From positions 1-51,882 of the forward strand of contig NZ_JANQOI010000006.1 of assembly GCF_028289705.1 (NCBI RefSeq): DNA of 51,882 nt. Direction: 5' to 3'. Position numbers and translations under genes: made by a program. The notes beneath the pieces are model-generated. The model did not search any database, was not told where the DNA came from, and saw only the letters and a list, made by a program, of their open reading frames with translations. Position 1 is the stretch's first letter; each line of letters opens with the position of its first letter. Below are positions 1-8,837 of this stretch, in pieces. Source of the DNA: Pelagibius sp. Its GTDB lineage: Bacteria; Pseudomonadota; Alphaproteobacteria; Kiloniellales; Kiloniellaceae.

Positions 1-534
1 GTTGGCCTCGACATCTCGAGCGCCATGCTGGAGTCCGCCGCCAAGCACTCGGATCGTCTGATTCAGGGAAACAGCCAGAACCTGCCCTTTGCGGACGGGA
101 CCTTCGATCTCGCCTTCTGCCGCAGCCTGCTCCACCACCTGCCGGAGCCGGAGAAAGCTGTCGAGGAGATGCACCGCGTGTTGCGGCCGGGCGGGGAGCT
201 GGTGCTGGTGGACCCCAACACCTCCATCCTGTCATGGTTGCCGAGAAAGCTGTTTTATCATGGCGATCACTTCTCGGACGACCACGAGAACATGAGCCGC
301 GCCATACTGGAGGACCTGCTGGAGGGGAAATTCGTGGTCGAGAAGTGCCAGTATTTCGGCTATCTGGGCTACCCCCTTTTTGGGTTCCCCGATCTCGTAG
401 ACTTCTCCAAATGGATACCTCTGAAAAGCGTCACCTACCCGGCCATCATGGCGTTCGACGGAGTTCTCTCTGCCATCCCCCTGGTTCGCGCCATTGGCTG
501 GGCCATTCTGATCAAGGCCCGGCGCGCGCCCTAG
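1..534 (+). CDS. Class I SAM-dependent methyltransferase, 5' end cut by window
   Basis: The frame is open from the first base, so the gene begins upstream; 177 codons are visible. The first residues, VGLDISSAMLESA, are the end of the Rossmann-fold motif in which the acidic residue binds the ribose of S-adenosylmethionine. The next landmarks are LPFADGTFDLAFC (motif II) and VLRPGGELVLVDP (motif III), the Methyltransf_11 pattern. Motif I lies outside the window. The C-terminal half is specific to this protein and gives no substrate clue. By context it may methylate a sugar or a lipid-linked intermediate, but this is inference. The methyltransferase fold is clear; the substrate is unknown. Confidence 0.85.
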   Translation, partial: VGLDISSAMLESAAKHSDRLIQGNSQNLPFADGTFDLAFCRSLLHHLPEPEKAVEEMHRVLRPGGELVLVDPNTSILSWLPRKLFYHGDHFSDDHENMSRAILEDLLEGKFVVEKCQYFGYLGYPLFGFPDLVDFSKWIPLKSVTYPAIMAFDGVLSAIPLVRAIGWAILIKARRAP

Positions 535-720
535 GCCGGCGGTCCTAGCGTTAACCATGGGTCGGGACGGTGGCGCCGTTATCCGGTGCGGCCCCAACAA
601 GCGTGCAGGCTGGCCCAGGAAGGTCGTCTCACCGGTCGCCGGACTGTGCTATGATTGGGACGCTCAGAGGTATCCTCATTGGGCCTTTGGAGCCTGGAGA
701 GCCTGGACCGAACTGAACCC

Positions 721-1326
721 ATGAGCACAGACTTTCGAAAAGCGGAAAGAGCACAGCCCAAGGTGGGTAGGAACTTCAGCCTGCTGGCCGGCGCGTTCGC
801 CCTGTTGCTGTCTCTCAATGTTGCCGTGGGCGATGCTGCGGCGGTCACCAAGGCCAACGACCCGCCGATCTACAATCCCGCCAGCAAGAGCTATTTCCAG
901 CTCTTGACGACCACGGGAGGACAAGGTTACTGGGGGAGTGCGCTCGAACAGGCCCGCGCGCAGGTGTTCAAGGGCGTCAGGGGCCGCTTGGCCGTGGTCG
1001 ACACGTCCGAGACCCATGAGTTCATCATGAAGCAGTTCGATATGTCCAATCCGATCTGGATCGGGCTGCGCTACTGGTGCTCGTTCCGGATGCTGGAGTG
1101 GGTGGGCTTGCGGCCCTACTCGCCGACGGATCCCGGCCACTTCCATCAATGGCATCCGCAGTGGGCGCGCCACGGCCAGGGATGCGTGCCGGGTTCCTCG
1201 GGTCCGAGAGCTTACATGGGCGTCTACTACCAGCCGCTGGGAAAGCAGACCGCCCGCTGGCAGGCGGCCCGTGCGGGCAAGGGTTTCTCTTTGTATTTGG
1301 TGGAGTTCCCCACCGGCGAGAAGTGA
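721..1326 (+). CDS. Secreted C-type-lectin-like domain protein
   Basis: This is a 201-residue protein. The ATG at 721 gives a normal signal peptide with a basic n-region, a hydrophobic core near residues 19-35 and an Ala-rich exit (GDAAA). An in-frame start at 655 would add 22 unconvincing residues. The mature part has the C-type lectin-like layout: KSYFQLL near the start, W..A...A with GRLAVVDTSETHEFI, then PIWIGLRY, a WVG turn, FHQWHPQW, and a C-terminal FSLYLVEFP strand. Such domains bind carbohydrates or proteins. There is no PEP-CTERM tail, so it is not an exosortase substrate. Its place beside an exopolysaccharide locus suggests it binds or organises the polymer outside the cell (inference). 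Confidence 0.7.
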   Translation: MSTDFRKAERAQPKVGRNFSLLAGAFALLLSLNVAVGDAAAVTKANDPPIYNPASKSYFQLLTTTGGQGYWGSALEQARAQVFKGVRGRLAVVDTSETHEFIMKQFDMSNPIWIGLRYWCSFRMLEWVGLRPYSPTDPGHFHQWHPQWARHGQGCVPGSSGPRAYMGVYYQPLGKQTARWQAARAGKGFSLYLVEFPTGEK

Positions 1327-1365
1327 CCCCGGACCGGGAACGAAGCCTCACCGTCGCGCCTCAGG

Positions 1366-2754
1366 TCAGAAGCGCTGTCTTCTCATACCTTCGGGCAGCT
1401 TGGCCCGACTGCCCATCGCGCCTTTGCGCGCCGCCGGCGCCATCTGCGGCGGGACGTCATGGGGCGCCGTCTTCTCCAAGTACTGCTTGGTGAGGTTCTC
1501 CTGGACCGCGACCAGAACGACGAAGACGTAGAGCATTTCGAAGTAGGCCATATTCAGGGCCGCGCCGGCCACGCAGTAGGCAACGAAACTGACCTGAAGT
1601 GCTCGTGCCAGGTTGTTGATCCATTCCAGATCCGAAATGCCGGCCGTCTTTTTGATCAGTCTGCCGCAGGACCACCAGGCCCTGAACAGGATGAGGAGAA
1701 AGATCCCCAGGCCGACGAAGCCGACATCCGCCACCAACTGGAAATAGACGCTGTGGGCCGCGCGTACCGTGTCCGGTGGGCCGGTGGGGATGAAGTCCAG
1801 CCGACCGAAGTCGCGAACATACTTTTCCCAGACATCAGCGTTCTGAATGGCCGTGATGCCGCCGCCCAGGATGGGATGGTCGAGCGCCAGCAGAAGGCTG
1901 ATTTTCCAGGCAATGACCCGCCCCATGAAGGAGCCGTCCTGTTCGGCTTCCTGGATCGTGGTCATGCGCTCGAACCAATGCTCCGGCGCGAAATAGACGA
2001 CGAACGCCAAGCCAACGCCCATCGCGGCGAACATGGGGATCTTGTACTTCGACCGCAGCAGCCAGTAGGCACCGACGGCGGCCAGGGTCACCAGGCCGCC
2101 GCGTGAGAAGGTGCCGATGACGGAAGCGAAGATGAGGCAGCCGGCGCAGAGAAAGCCCAGCTGGATCAGTCGTTTCGACGAGTAGTGATAGAGGTAGAAG
2201 ATCACCGGCAGGAGGAAAATCATCGCAAGCGCGAAGTGGTTGTTGTCGCCGATGATGGAACCGGTGGGGCCGAAGACGTGGTGGTTGCCGCCGGAAACAA
2301 TGAACTTCGCGCCCTCGGCAGTGCCGTGATAGCCCATGCCGAGAGCGATTCCGATGAGCAGGGCATGAACCCGCAGCCGCGATGTGACCAGGGCACTGAT
2401 CACAACTGTAAACACGACGATCTTGATCAGGTTCGTCAGTTCGTGCATGCGCGCATCGAATTCCGCGACGCCAAACAGCGTGCTCAGACAGACCCAGAAG
2501 AGAAAGACGTACAGGAGCACGTTGGTGCTGTTCAAAGGGACCTTCTTCGGTTCCTTCGAGATGAACCAGGCGATGAGGGTGGCTAGGGCAAAGATCAGGT
2601 TGAAGCGAACCGATTGCCCGATGCCGAAAAGAAAGGTGTTGGGGACCAGCATCGCCGTCCAGGCCCACAGGATGATACCGGTGTGCGGGCGCATGAAGAT
2701 CATGGGGACCATGACCAGCAAAGCCGAGAGCATTACCAGGTCGCGGATGGCCAA
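1366..2754 (-). CDS. O-glycosylation ligase-like polytopic membrane protein, exosortase A-associated
   Basis: This integral membrane protein has about 12 hydrophobic segments. It carries the Wzy_C/O-antigen-ligase signature GTFSRGG after the middle helices and a large periplasmic loop (DHPILGGGITAIQN to AAHSVYFQLVADVGF). It matches the family called putative O-glycosylation ligase, exosortase A-associated, thought to join glycan to protein or to lengthen the polymer. Start: the frame is open to 2877, but those first 41 residues are Pro/Arg/Ser-rich, unlike the family, and overlap the gene at 2759-2953. I prefer the TTG at 2754, preceded by an AAGGG box and giving 462 residues; the ATG at 2733 is also possible. 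The last 30 or so residues are a charged tail. Confidence 0.85.
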   Translation of the reverse strand: MAIRDLVMLSALLVMVPMIFMRPHTGIILWAWTAMLVPNTFLFGIGQSVRFNLIFALATLIAWFISKEPKKVPLNSTNVLLYVFLFWVCLSTLFGVAEFDARMHELTNLIKIVVFTVVISALVTSRLRVHALLIGIALGMGYHGTAEGAKFIVSGGNHHVFGPTGSIIGDNNHFALAMIFLLPVIFYLYHYSSKRLIQLGFLCAGCLIFASVIGTFSRGGLVTLAAVGAYWLLRSKYKIPMFAAMGVGLAFVVYFAPEHWFERMTTIQEAEQDGSFMGRVIAWKISLLLALDHPILGGGITAIQNADVWEKYVRDFGRLDFIPTGPPDTVRAAHSVYFQLVADVGFVGLGIFLLILFRAWWSCGRLIKKTAGISDLEWINNLARALQVSFVAYCVAGAALNMAYFEMLYVFVVLVAVQENLTKQYLEKTAPHDVPPQMAPAARKGAMGSRAKLPEGMRRQRF

Positions 2755-2758
2755 GGCT

Positions 2759-2953
2759 CTAGCGACCCTTGTGCGACGTGGTTGAGGACGCGGCCGTTCT
2801 GCGCTGCCCGGCAGGAGTGGGTGGCCGGAGGGCTCTGCGGTAGGCGAAGATCCCGATGGTGGGCGCATCGGGATCACGTTGATCGTTTATGATGCTCCAG
2901 TAGAGCAGCAAGATCACCGCTATGATGTCGATCAAGAAGAAAATGGCTTCCAT
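2759..2953 (-). CDS. Small single-pass membrane protein upstream of the ligase
   Basis: A 64-residue product starts at ATG 2953. Residues 3-20 (AIFFLIDIIAVILLLYWS) form one transmembrane helix. It is followed by a polar stretch, NDQRDPDAPTIGIFAYR, that looks like a conserved short motif, then a basic low-complexity tail. The stop lies four bases before the TTG proposed for the ligase, so the two genes are probably co-transcribed and translationally coupled. I know no function. It could be a small accessory subunit of the ligase or flippase. The helix and the ordered motif argue for a real gene; the last 25 residues overlap the open frame upstream of the ligase and are less certain. Confidence 0.6.
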   Translation of the reverse strand: MEAIFFLIDIIAVILLLYWSIINDQRDPDAPTIGIFAYRRALRPPTPAGQRRTAASSTTSHKGR

Positions 2954-3646
2954 TCAATCATCCAGATCAAGGCGCCCTGCGTGGGTTCTGCCCCCAAGGT
3001 AAGCTGCTGTCGGCGAACTGACAAACCACAGCCCGGCACGCTCGACAGGGCCTATCCGGTTCTCTCCCGTACCGTTCGGAGGAACATAGCACATCGACCG
3101 TTAAGTCAGAGTTCCTTGGGTGCCACAGTGCGCATCCGCTCCTTGTGTCGCGGCGGGCCTTCGATTGGCACATCGACTGTGCCAGTGCCCTGCTTGAGCT
3201 CGGGTCGCCGAACCCTGGGCGCTGTCCCGGGATGGCCAGAAATTGAGCGGCTCCCTCTCAATTGGGATACTGGGCGGTCTTTGGCGAATTTCTACTAAAA
3301 GAGAAATTTACTGTAATTCAATATACTTAAGAGTGCTATTTGCGTGATGGCCTCCTTTGACGGCGCCGGTCGATCAAATCCTGAGGGAATCGCTTGCTTC
3401 GCTTGAGAGAAATCGGGCTAAGCGACTGTTTTTTGTGACGCGGGCCTCGATGGGTAGACCACCGGTTACAAGTTGGGATTCTCGGGTCCGGCTGCTAAGG
3501 TCTGCCGCCCGATGGCCGGGTAAAGGGGACGGAATTGCCCGCACCTGGGGCGCGCTTGGTCTGCGGTTCCGATGATGGAAAGCTGGCGGACTCGACACGG
3601 CCAGCCGTAGTTTCAACCGACGCCAGAGGGCCTTGTCGAAGTTGGT
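2954..3646. other. 693-bp divergent intergenic region
   Basis: No convincing gene was found in this stretch between the minus-strand ligase unit and the plus-strand flippase unit. It contains a perfect 7+7 inverted repeat at 3166-3184. There is also an AT-rich island at about 3285-3345 with a TATACT hexamer at 3322-3327 that could be a -10 element, but I see no matching -35 element. Short frames inside have no ribosome-binding site or recognisable product. Confidence 0.6.
3166..3184. repeat. Perfect inverted repeat, operator-like
   Basis: TGGCACA and TGTGCCA are separated by 5 bp (TCGAC). The 17-bp-plus dyad and one-turn spacing suit a dimeric regulator. It lies between the divergent ligase and flippase units. 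TGGCACA resembles a sigma-54 -24 box, but the required GC is not at the right distance, so an operator is the better guess. Confidence 0.35.
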
Positions 3647-5206
3647 ATGACGACTGATCCAGTCCCCGAGGAGGCCCAGAGCCTCAACAGGCGAATGACC
3701 CACGGCGCGGCCTGGATGATCGGTTTGCGGGTCGCTGATCGCTGTATCGGTTTCGCCAGTACCATCGTCCTGGCCCGGCTCCTGGTACCCGCCGATTTCG
3801 GATTGATCGCCTTGGCCATGGTGGTGGTGGCGGCGATCGACGTGCTCGGCGAGTTCGGTTTCGATCTGGTTCTCATCCAGAACCAGAAAGCCGAGCGAAG
3901 CCACTACGATACCGCATGGACCCTCGGCCTGTTGCGCGGATTGATTTCCGCTGCGTTGATCGCGCTCGCCGCGGCTCCCATTGCGGATCTCTATGGAGAT
4001 CCGAGACTTGCCGATATCATATTTATTTTGGCGTTATTGCCTCTGCTTGAGGGGTTTCACAATATAGGTGTTGTGGAGTTTCGAAAACAACTCACCTTCA
4101 ATAAGGAATTCAGGTTTCGAATATTACCCCGTTTAAGCGGTACTGTAGTTACTATTGTATTGGCTCTGCTGTGGCGAGACTACTGGGCTTTGGTGGTCGG
4201 TACGCTGGTCGGGGCCGCCCTGAGGCTGATCCTCAGCTATGTCATGCAGCCATACCGTCCTCGCCTGAGCTTCGCAGCCTGGCGGGAGATCATGAACTTC
4301 TCGAAGTGGATTCTGGCGACGAGTGTCGTCGGCTTCGTCAACAATAGGGCGGACACCTTCGCGGTGGGCAAGTTCCTCGATGTGGCAACCCTGGGCTTGT
4401 TTTCTTTGGCTTCACAGATTGCCGCCCTGACCACATCCGAGCTGATGGCGCCGATCGTTCGCGCGCTCTTTCCCGGCTATGCCAAGCTGTCCCACGATCA
4501 GGCTTTGTTGAAAAAGGCCTTCGTCGATACCTATGCGATTCTCGTTTTGGTCGCTGTTCCGGTGGCTTGTGGCATTGGTGTCACCGCCGAGCTCTTCGTT
4601 CCCATACTGCTCGGCTCGAAATGGCTCGGGGCTATACCGCTGATCGAGCTGTTGGTTGTTTTCGGCGCGTTGCGCGTGGTCGGGGGCCATGTGCGGCCAA
4701 TTTATCTCGCAATGAGCCGGCCGCAGTTCGGCACGTACATTATGCTGATTCAGAGCGTCGTCTTCCTGCCGCTTCTCTTCCTCGGGCTCTGGCAATTCGG
4801 TGTCGTTGGCGCCGCATTGGCCCATGTGGCATCGCAGAGTGTATTGACGATCGTCAATATCTGGATTGTTCGACGGCTGCTGAGTCTGAGACTCCGAGAT
4901 CTCTGGCTGGCGAGTTGGCGGAGCTTTGGCTCCTGCATCCTTATGGTTGCGGCGGTCGAAACCCTCATAAGCTTCCCACCGTTCGGCGTAACCGGCTTCT
5001 TTGAACAGATGGCCCTTCTCCTGTTGGCGGTTGCGCTGGGCGCATTCGTCTATGCGGCCAGCGTTCTGCTGCTGTGGTCCCTTTCCGGAAAGGTGGAGCG
5101 AAGTGCCGAGGCCCATGTTCTCAGCTACGTGGCTGACAGCCTTCGCAAGCGCAGAGCGCGCGCGGAGCCGTCGATTTTCCTCGGCTCTTCAGACGGAGAA
5201 CGCTGA
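3647..5206 (+). CDS. Oligosaccharide flippase of the Wzx/polysaccharide synthesis family
   Basis: This 519-residue protein has 12-14 hydrophobic helices and the MOP-superfamily N-terminus: GAAWMIGLRVADRCIG, then ARLLVPADFGLIALA. It is predicted to flip undecaprenyl-linked oligosaccharide from the cytoplasmic to the periplasmic face of the inner membrane. The length is normal for the group that includes WzxC and related proteins. The gene ends four bases before the next start, so the two form an operon. A local oddity is that bases about 4015-4165 are much more AT-rich and use ATA, TTA and GTA codons that are rare in the rest of the window, suggesting a recombined segment. Confidence 0.9.
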   Translation: MTTDPVPEEAQSLNRRMTHGAAWMIGLRVADRCIGFASTIVLARLLVPADFGLIALAMVVVAAIDVLGEFGFDLVLIQNQKAERSHYDTAWTLGLLRGLISAALIALAAAPIADLYGDPRLADIIFILALLPLLEGFHNIGVVEFRKQLTFNKEFRFRILPRLSGTVVTIVLALLWRDYWALVVGTLVGAALRLILSYVMQPYRPRLSFAAWREIMNFSKWILATSVVGFVNNRADTFAVGKFLDVATLGLFSLASQIAALTTSELMAPIVRALFPGYAKLSHDQALLKKAFVDTYAILVLVAVPVACGIGVTAELFVPILLGSKWLGAIPLIELLVVFGALRVVGGHVRPIYLAMSRPQFGTYIMLIQSVVFLPLLFLGLWQFGVVGAALAHVASQSVLTIVNIWIVRRLLSLRLRDLWLASWRSFGSCILMVAAVETLISFPPFGVTGFFEQMALLLLAVALGAFVYAASVLLLWSLSGKVERSAEAHVLSYVADSLRKRRARAEPSIFLGSSDGER

Positions 5207-5210
5207 ACCG

Positions 5211-6224
5211 ATGACGCCTCCTGCCGCCCGAAACGCGCTGACGATCTGTACCGTGTCGTTTCACAACGCTCCGCACCTGGCGCTCAACTGGCGGCTGTCG
5301 GATGCCCTGAACCGGGATGGCGCAAGCCTTCGCTGGGTGGTCGCGGAGAACTCACCGTTAGGGGCGCCTGACCGCCTCCCGACGGATGACGCGCGGTTCG
5401 ACGTCATCGCAGGGGCGTCGCCCGACTACTACCCGAATTTCCAACATGCGGTGGCGCTTCACGGCTGTTTCGGCCGGGTCGAGACGCGCTTTGCACTGAT
5501 TCTGGATCCCGATTTCTACATCGTGCGGCCGAATTGGGTGAGCACCGTGATCCAATACATGGACCGCCAAGAGCTCGGGTTTCTGGGCGTGCCCTGGCAT
5601 CCGCGGCTGGCGAGCAAATACCGCTACTTCCCGGCGGTGCACTGTTTTTTCATCGACACCGAGCGCGTTGCGCTGGGCGATCTCGACTTTCGCCCCCTTG
5701 GCAAGGCTGAAAGGTCGCGCCCAGGGGACGAATTGGGCCCGGAGGGGGCGGAGGAAGAGGCTCCCAAGCCCGGCTTGCTCGGGCGCGCGTTGGGACTGGA
5801 GGCCCGCCGCAAGAACTACGTGGATACCGGCACACGGGTTTATCGGCGCTATGCCGGAACCCAGGAGGTTCGGTATGAGTGCGCCCTTCCGGTCTTTCGC
5901 CTGCCGCAGGATTCGCAGGTCAGCCATTCCTGGCGCCTGCGCCTCTTGGAGCGTTTGCTGCCTGACGAACTCTGCTATCTGCCGAAGCGGCGTGACAGCT
6001 ACACCGGCCGTGGCCTGAGGGAACTGGGATACCTCGCCGGCGCCCCCGGCCGCTGGGAGGAATTCATGTGGCAGGGATTGCCCCTTGGGTTCCACGTGAG
6101 GCGCAATGCCGAAAAGGCCAGGCGGGACCCGGAGGAGGAACTGCGTATCCTTCGCCGTGCCATCGACGAATTCATGCCGGAGACGGCCGGCGTGCTGGAA
6201 GAAACTGGCGAATCTCCGACCTAA
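5211..6224 (+). CDS. GT-A fold glycosyltransferase
   Basis: This 337-residue protein has its ATG four bases after the flippase stop, with GGAG upstream. The frame is open further upstream, but that part only shadows the flippase. The N-terminus LTICTVSFHNAPHLALNW is the first strand of a GT-2-like nucleotide-sugar domain. LILDPDFYIV (residues 97-104) holds an acidic D-x-D type metal/nucleotide site. The second half, with WHPRLASKYRYFPAVHCFFID, is probably the acceptor region. It should add one sugar to the lipid-linked repeat in the cytoplasm; donor and linkage cannot be told. Its 3' end overlaps the convergent methyltransferase by four bases. Confidence 0.75.
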   Translation: MTPPAARNALTICTVSFHNAPHLALNWRLSDALNRDGASLRWVVAENSPLGAPDRLPTDDARFDVIAGASPDYYPNFQHAVALHGCFGRVETRFALILDPDFYIVRPNWVSTVIQYMDRQELGFLGVPWHPRLASKYRYFPAVHCFFIDTERVALGDLDFRPLGKAERSRPGDELGPEGAEEEAPKPGLLGRALGLEARRKNYVDTGTRVYRRYAGTQEVRYECALPVFRLPQDSQVSHSWRLRLLERLLPDELCYLPKRRDSYTGRGLRELGYLAGAPGRWEEFMWQGLPLGFHVRRNAEKARRDPEEELRILRRAIDEFMPETAGVLEETGESPT

Positions 6225-7195
6225 GGCTTGTAAAGATAGAATCGTGCGCGGTCGCCGCGGCCTTCGCGATTCAGTTCAGCGGCTCGTTCGTCGAACGCCG
6301 CGATTTGTTCATTCGAGAACATTGAACCCTCGCGGTTCTGGCGGTAGGACCGCTCGTTATCCATCAATGGGATGTCTTGACGGTATTGCTCGCTACCCCA
6401 GAACTGGTAGGCAGTTGAATCATAGATCACCTCTCGAACCCGGAAGCCGGCTCTTTCGGCTAGGCGCTTCATGCTCGCTTCTGAGTGCAGGTAGATGTGT
6501 CGCGGCGCGTCGAGCGATACCCAATCGATACCATAGACTTGCCACGCTTCGCATGAGGAGAGCGGCAACGCGACGACAAGATAGCGGTCCGGGTTAAGAA
6601 CTCTATAGGCAGCCTGCAGGGTCGGAAGCTGATCGGGCATGTGTTCGAAGGAGTGCACCATGGTGATGAAATCGTAACGATCTTCGATATCGCGCAGATC
6701 CTTCCTTAAGATCTGCACTCCGTTTTCGTACTCGATCTCTTCCTTGATGAAGGCGTCGCTTCCAGTGACATTGGTGAACCCGGAACGGCGCCACGATACC
6801 GGCCGGCGTCCGCTGCCGCAGCCGACATCCAGCATGCGGTAGTCCGACCGAAGCGGCACGTCCAGCATCCAGTGATCTCCCAGCTCCGGTTCGCCAAAAA
6901 GCGTCAATGCCAGGCTGCCGAGCAGAGACCGTTTGCCCAACACTTGATCCAGCCTCTTCGTCTTGATGGCGTCCTTGATGGGCGACAAGCGCCGTCCCTC
7001 GGGGCGGCCACCGGCAAAGGAGTAGTAGTTTGCCGGGTAGTACTTCGAGAGATTTTCTGGGATTTCTGCAATCTGCAGGCAGCCGCAAGCGCTGCACTGA
7101 AAGTAGTCGAACTCTTCGCGCAGCCCGAACATCATTTCCCGCGGCCTATAGGTCGGGAAGTCCCCCTGGGCATCACAGATTCTGCAGGTCAACAC
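6221..7195 (-). CDS. Class I SAM methyltransferase with N-terminal zinc-ribbon
   Basis: This 324-residue protein starts at a GTG codon. Cys4, Cys7, Cys34 and Cys37 (CRIC ... CSAC) form a putative zinc ribbon, as in sugar C-methyltransferases and related polysaccharide-locus enzymes. Motif I is MLDVGCGSGRRP (residues 121-132), followed by DFITMVHSFEHMPD, typical of Methyltransf_23. RRP in place of the usual RFL is a small deviation after motif I. The APRHIYLHS segment is common in methyltransferases of glycan clusters. It probably methylates a sugar or glycan end. The gene follows the glycosyltransferase at 7245-8453 on the same strand. Confidence 0.85.
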   Translation of the reverse strand: MLTCRICDAQGDFPTYRPREMMFGLREEFDYFQCSACGCLQIAEIPENLSKYYPANYYSFAGGRPEGRRLSPIKDAIKTKRLDQVLGKRSLLGSLALTLFGEPELGDHWMLDVPLRSDYRMLDVGCGSGRRPVSWRRSGFTNVTGSDAFIKEEIEYENGVQILRKDLRDIEDRYDFITMVHSFEHMPDQLPTLQAAYRVLNPDRYLVVALPLSSCEAWQVYGIDWVSLDAPRHIYLHSEASMKRLAERAGFRVREVIYDSTAYQFWGSEQYRQDIPLMDNERSYRQNREGSMFSNEQIAAFDERAAELNREGRGDRARFYLYKP

Positions 7196-7244
7196 CTTGG
7201 AAATGTCCTTTCCGAACGTCTAAGGCTGGCGCATCGGGCAACCT

Positions 7245-8453
7245 TCAGTTCGTCCTCTCGGGGATGAATCTGTTGTCTGGATCGATATCCAGAATGCGGC
7301 ACCAGGCCGTTCGTCGTTCCACCGCCTGTGCGGCCAGCGTGTGGTTGCCGATCAGATCCGCTCGGGCGTTTGCTCTGATGCATTCACGGATACTCTCCTC
7401 CTCGATCAACTGCCTCAATGTCGCGTACCAGGCATCGACCGAGTCCGAGACCAGAAAGCCGGTTTCCCCATGGGCAACGATGCCCTCAAACGATGGGCCG
7501 TCGCTCACCACCGGTGCCAGGCCAAGGCCGCAGTAGTCGAGGTACTTGAGGTTGCTTTTGGCGCGATTGAAGGGCGAGTCGAGGAGAGGCGCCACGCCGA
7601 TCTGGTATCCGGTCAATCCGCGAAGCCAGCCTACGAAAGCGGGGTAGTTGGTTTGCGCGTATCTGGGAATGGTGATCAAGCCGAACCAAGATTCGTTGCT
7701 TTCCTCATTCGTGGCGCCGATGACATCGAGGCGCACTCCACGACCGTATTCGCGTTTGAGCCGCTCAACGGGTTCGCGCAGTGTCTGTAGGTCTCGGTGA
7801 TGGCTGGCTGTGCCCATGTAAAGGAGTCTTATCTGCGCCTGGCGCCGCAGCAGGCGCCCCGCCTTGTGGATGGCGTGGTGTGTCGCCGCCAGGACCGAGC
7901 CACCGGTCGTAGGGGCCTCCTTCAGCCAAAGGCGCTCATCCAAGGCATTGGGCAGCAAGTACACCGGGGCCGCGAACATGCGGTCCAGCAAGGCATGGAG
8001 CGCTGGCGTTGTCACGGTGATCGCGTCGGCGCCGCTTGCGAAAAGCCGCGCCGCGGCGCGCCGCTCTGCAAAACCCTCTGTGTGGCGAAGGAACTCCGGC
8101 GGGTTCTCCAGAAGGTCGTCATCCAGCTCGAAGACCTTGCGCAGTCCCGCGGCACGGCAGCGCCGCAGCAGGGCTTCGGCGGACCTTTCGTCCGGGATCG
8201 CCGTTCGCTGTACGACAAGGGCATGCGCGGGCTCGGTGAGTGCCGCTTCCAGGCCGACGGGCAGGATCTCGATCATGTCGGCGACTGACTCGTGGGTCAG
8301 CGGCCGCAGCAGGCGAATGTAGGTCGAGGCCGGAAAATCACCGCTCGGCCGAGAGGGCGTGAGGAGGAGAACCCGTCGCCGCTTACGACCATGGCCCGTT
8401 TGGGGCGCCGGCACCCGGGAGGCTGCGGTCCCTGCCGCCTGTTTTTCTTCCAT
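7245..8453 (-). CDS. GT-B glycosyltransferase (family 1/4-like)
   Basis: This 402-residue protein begins with a basic N-terminus followed by RRVLLLTPSRPSGDFPASTYIR, a degenerate first GT-B strand. The second Rossmann domain includes IRLLYMGTASHHRDLQTL and, near residues 290-330, the donor-binding stretch SPFNRAKSNLKYLDYCGLGLAPVVSD..PSFEGIVAHGETGFLV. The latter resembles the glycosyltransferase-4 nucleotide-sugar site. A KVFELDDDLLENPPE segment near residue 105 is typical of O-antigen glycosyltransferases paired with methyltransferases. It is predicted to be cytoplasmic and to take part in repeat-unit assembly. It lies 49 bp upstream of the methyltransferase gene, probably in one operon. Confidence 0.8.
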   Translation of the reverse strand: MEEKQAAGTAASRVPAPQTGHGRKRRRVLLLTPSRPSGDFPASTYIRLLRPLTHESVADMIEILPVGLEAALTEPAHALVVQRTAIPDERSAEALLRRCRAAGLRKVFELDDDLLENPPEFLRHTEGFAERRAAARLFASGADAITVTTPALHALLDRMFAAPVYLLPNALDERLWLKEAPTTGGSVLAATHHAIHKAGRLLRRQAQIRLLYMGTASHHRDLQTLREPVERLKREYGRGVRLDVIGATNEESNESWFGLITIPRYAQTNYPAFVGWLRGLTGYQIGVAPLLDSPFNRAKSNLKYLDYCGLGLAPVVSDGPSFEGIVAHGETGFLVSDSVDAWYATLRQLIEEESIRECIRANARADLIGNHTLAAQAVERRTAWCRILDIDPDNRFIPERTN

Positions 8454-8837
8454 CGAACCGTCGGCCTACGTCGCTTTCGGAGCCCTAGCCTCTATAAGGC
8501 ATCGCGCGCAGGCGCGCATCCTCAAAGGCAGCTCTTGGCCCATTTTGGCGGCCGCCCCTTAACGGTCGACTAAACGGGCGCTTCTGTGGTCTCATCCCGT
8601 CCCCGACCCGCCCCTGCAAGGATGGCCGCGCGCAATGCCGGATGAACCATGAGCTGAAACCGGCAGGATGCTGAAAACCTTTCGGAAAGCCTATTGGCGG
8701 CAGGGTCCGGCAGACGAAGCCTTGGCACGATGCGCCCCTGGGGGCCGTCCTCGGGGGAATGTGCTGGGGTCCCGAGCCGCAGCGATGACTGAACCGGTCT
8801 TGGCCCTCCGATCCGGTACCGCAGGACCGATCCTGCC
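8454..8837. other. 384-bp divergent intergenic region
   Basis: This region separates a minus-strand glycosyltransferase from the plus-strand lyase, so promoters for both must lie here, but no clear sigma-70 or sigma-54 pair stands out. A 57-codon frame from ATG 8665 ends in an ATGA overlap with the lyase start. It has no good ribosome-binding site and a nondescript composition, so I do not call it a gene. Confidence 0.5.

Noticed and set aside
655-720. Upstream start for the lectin-like protein
   Set aside because: The extra 22 residues would bury the signal peptide; the ATG at 721 gives a normal one.
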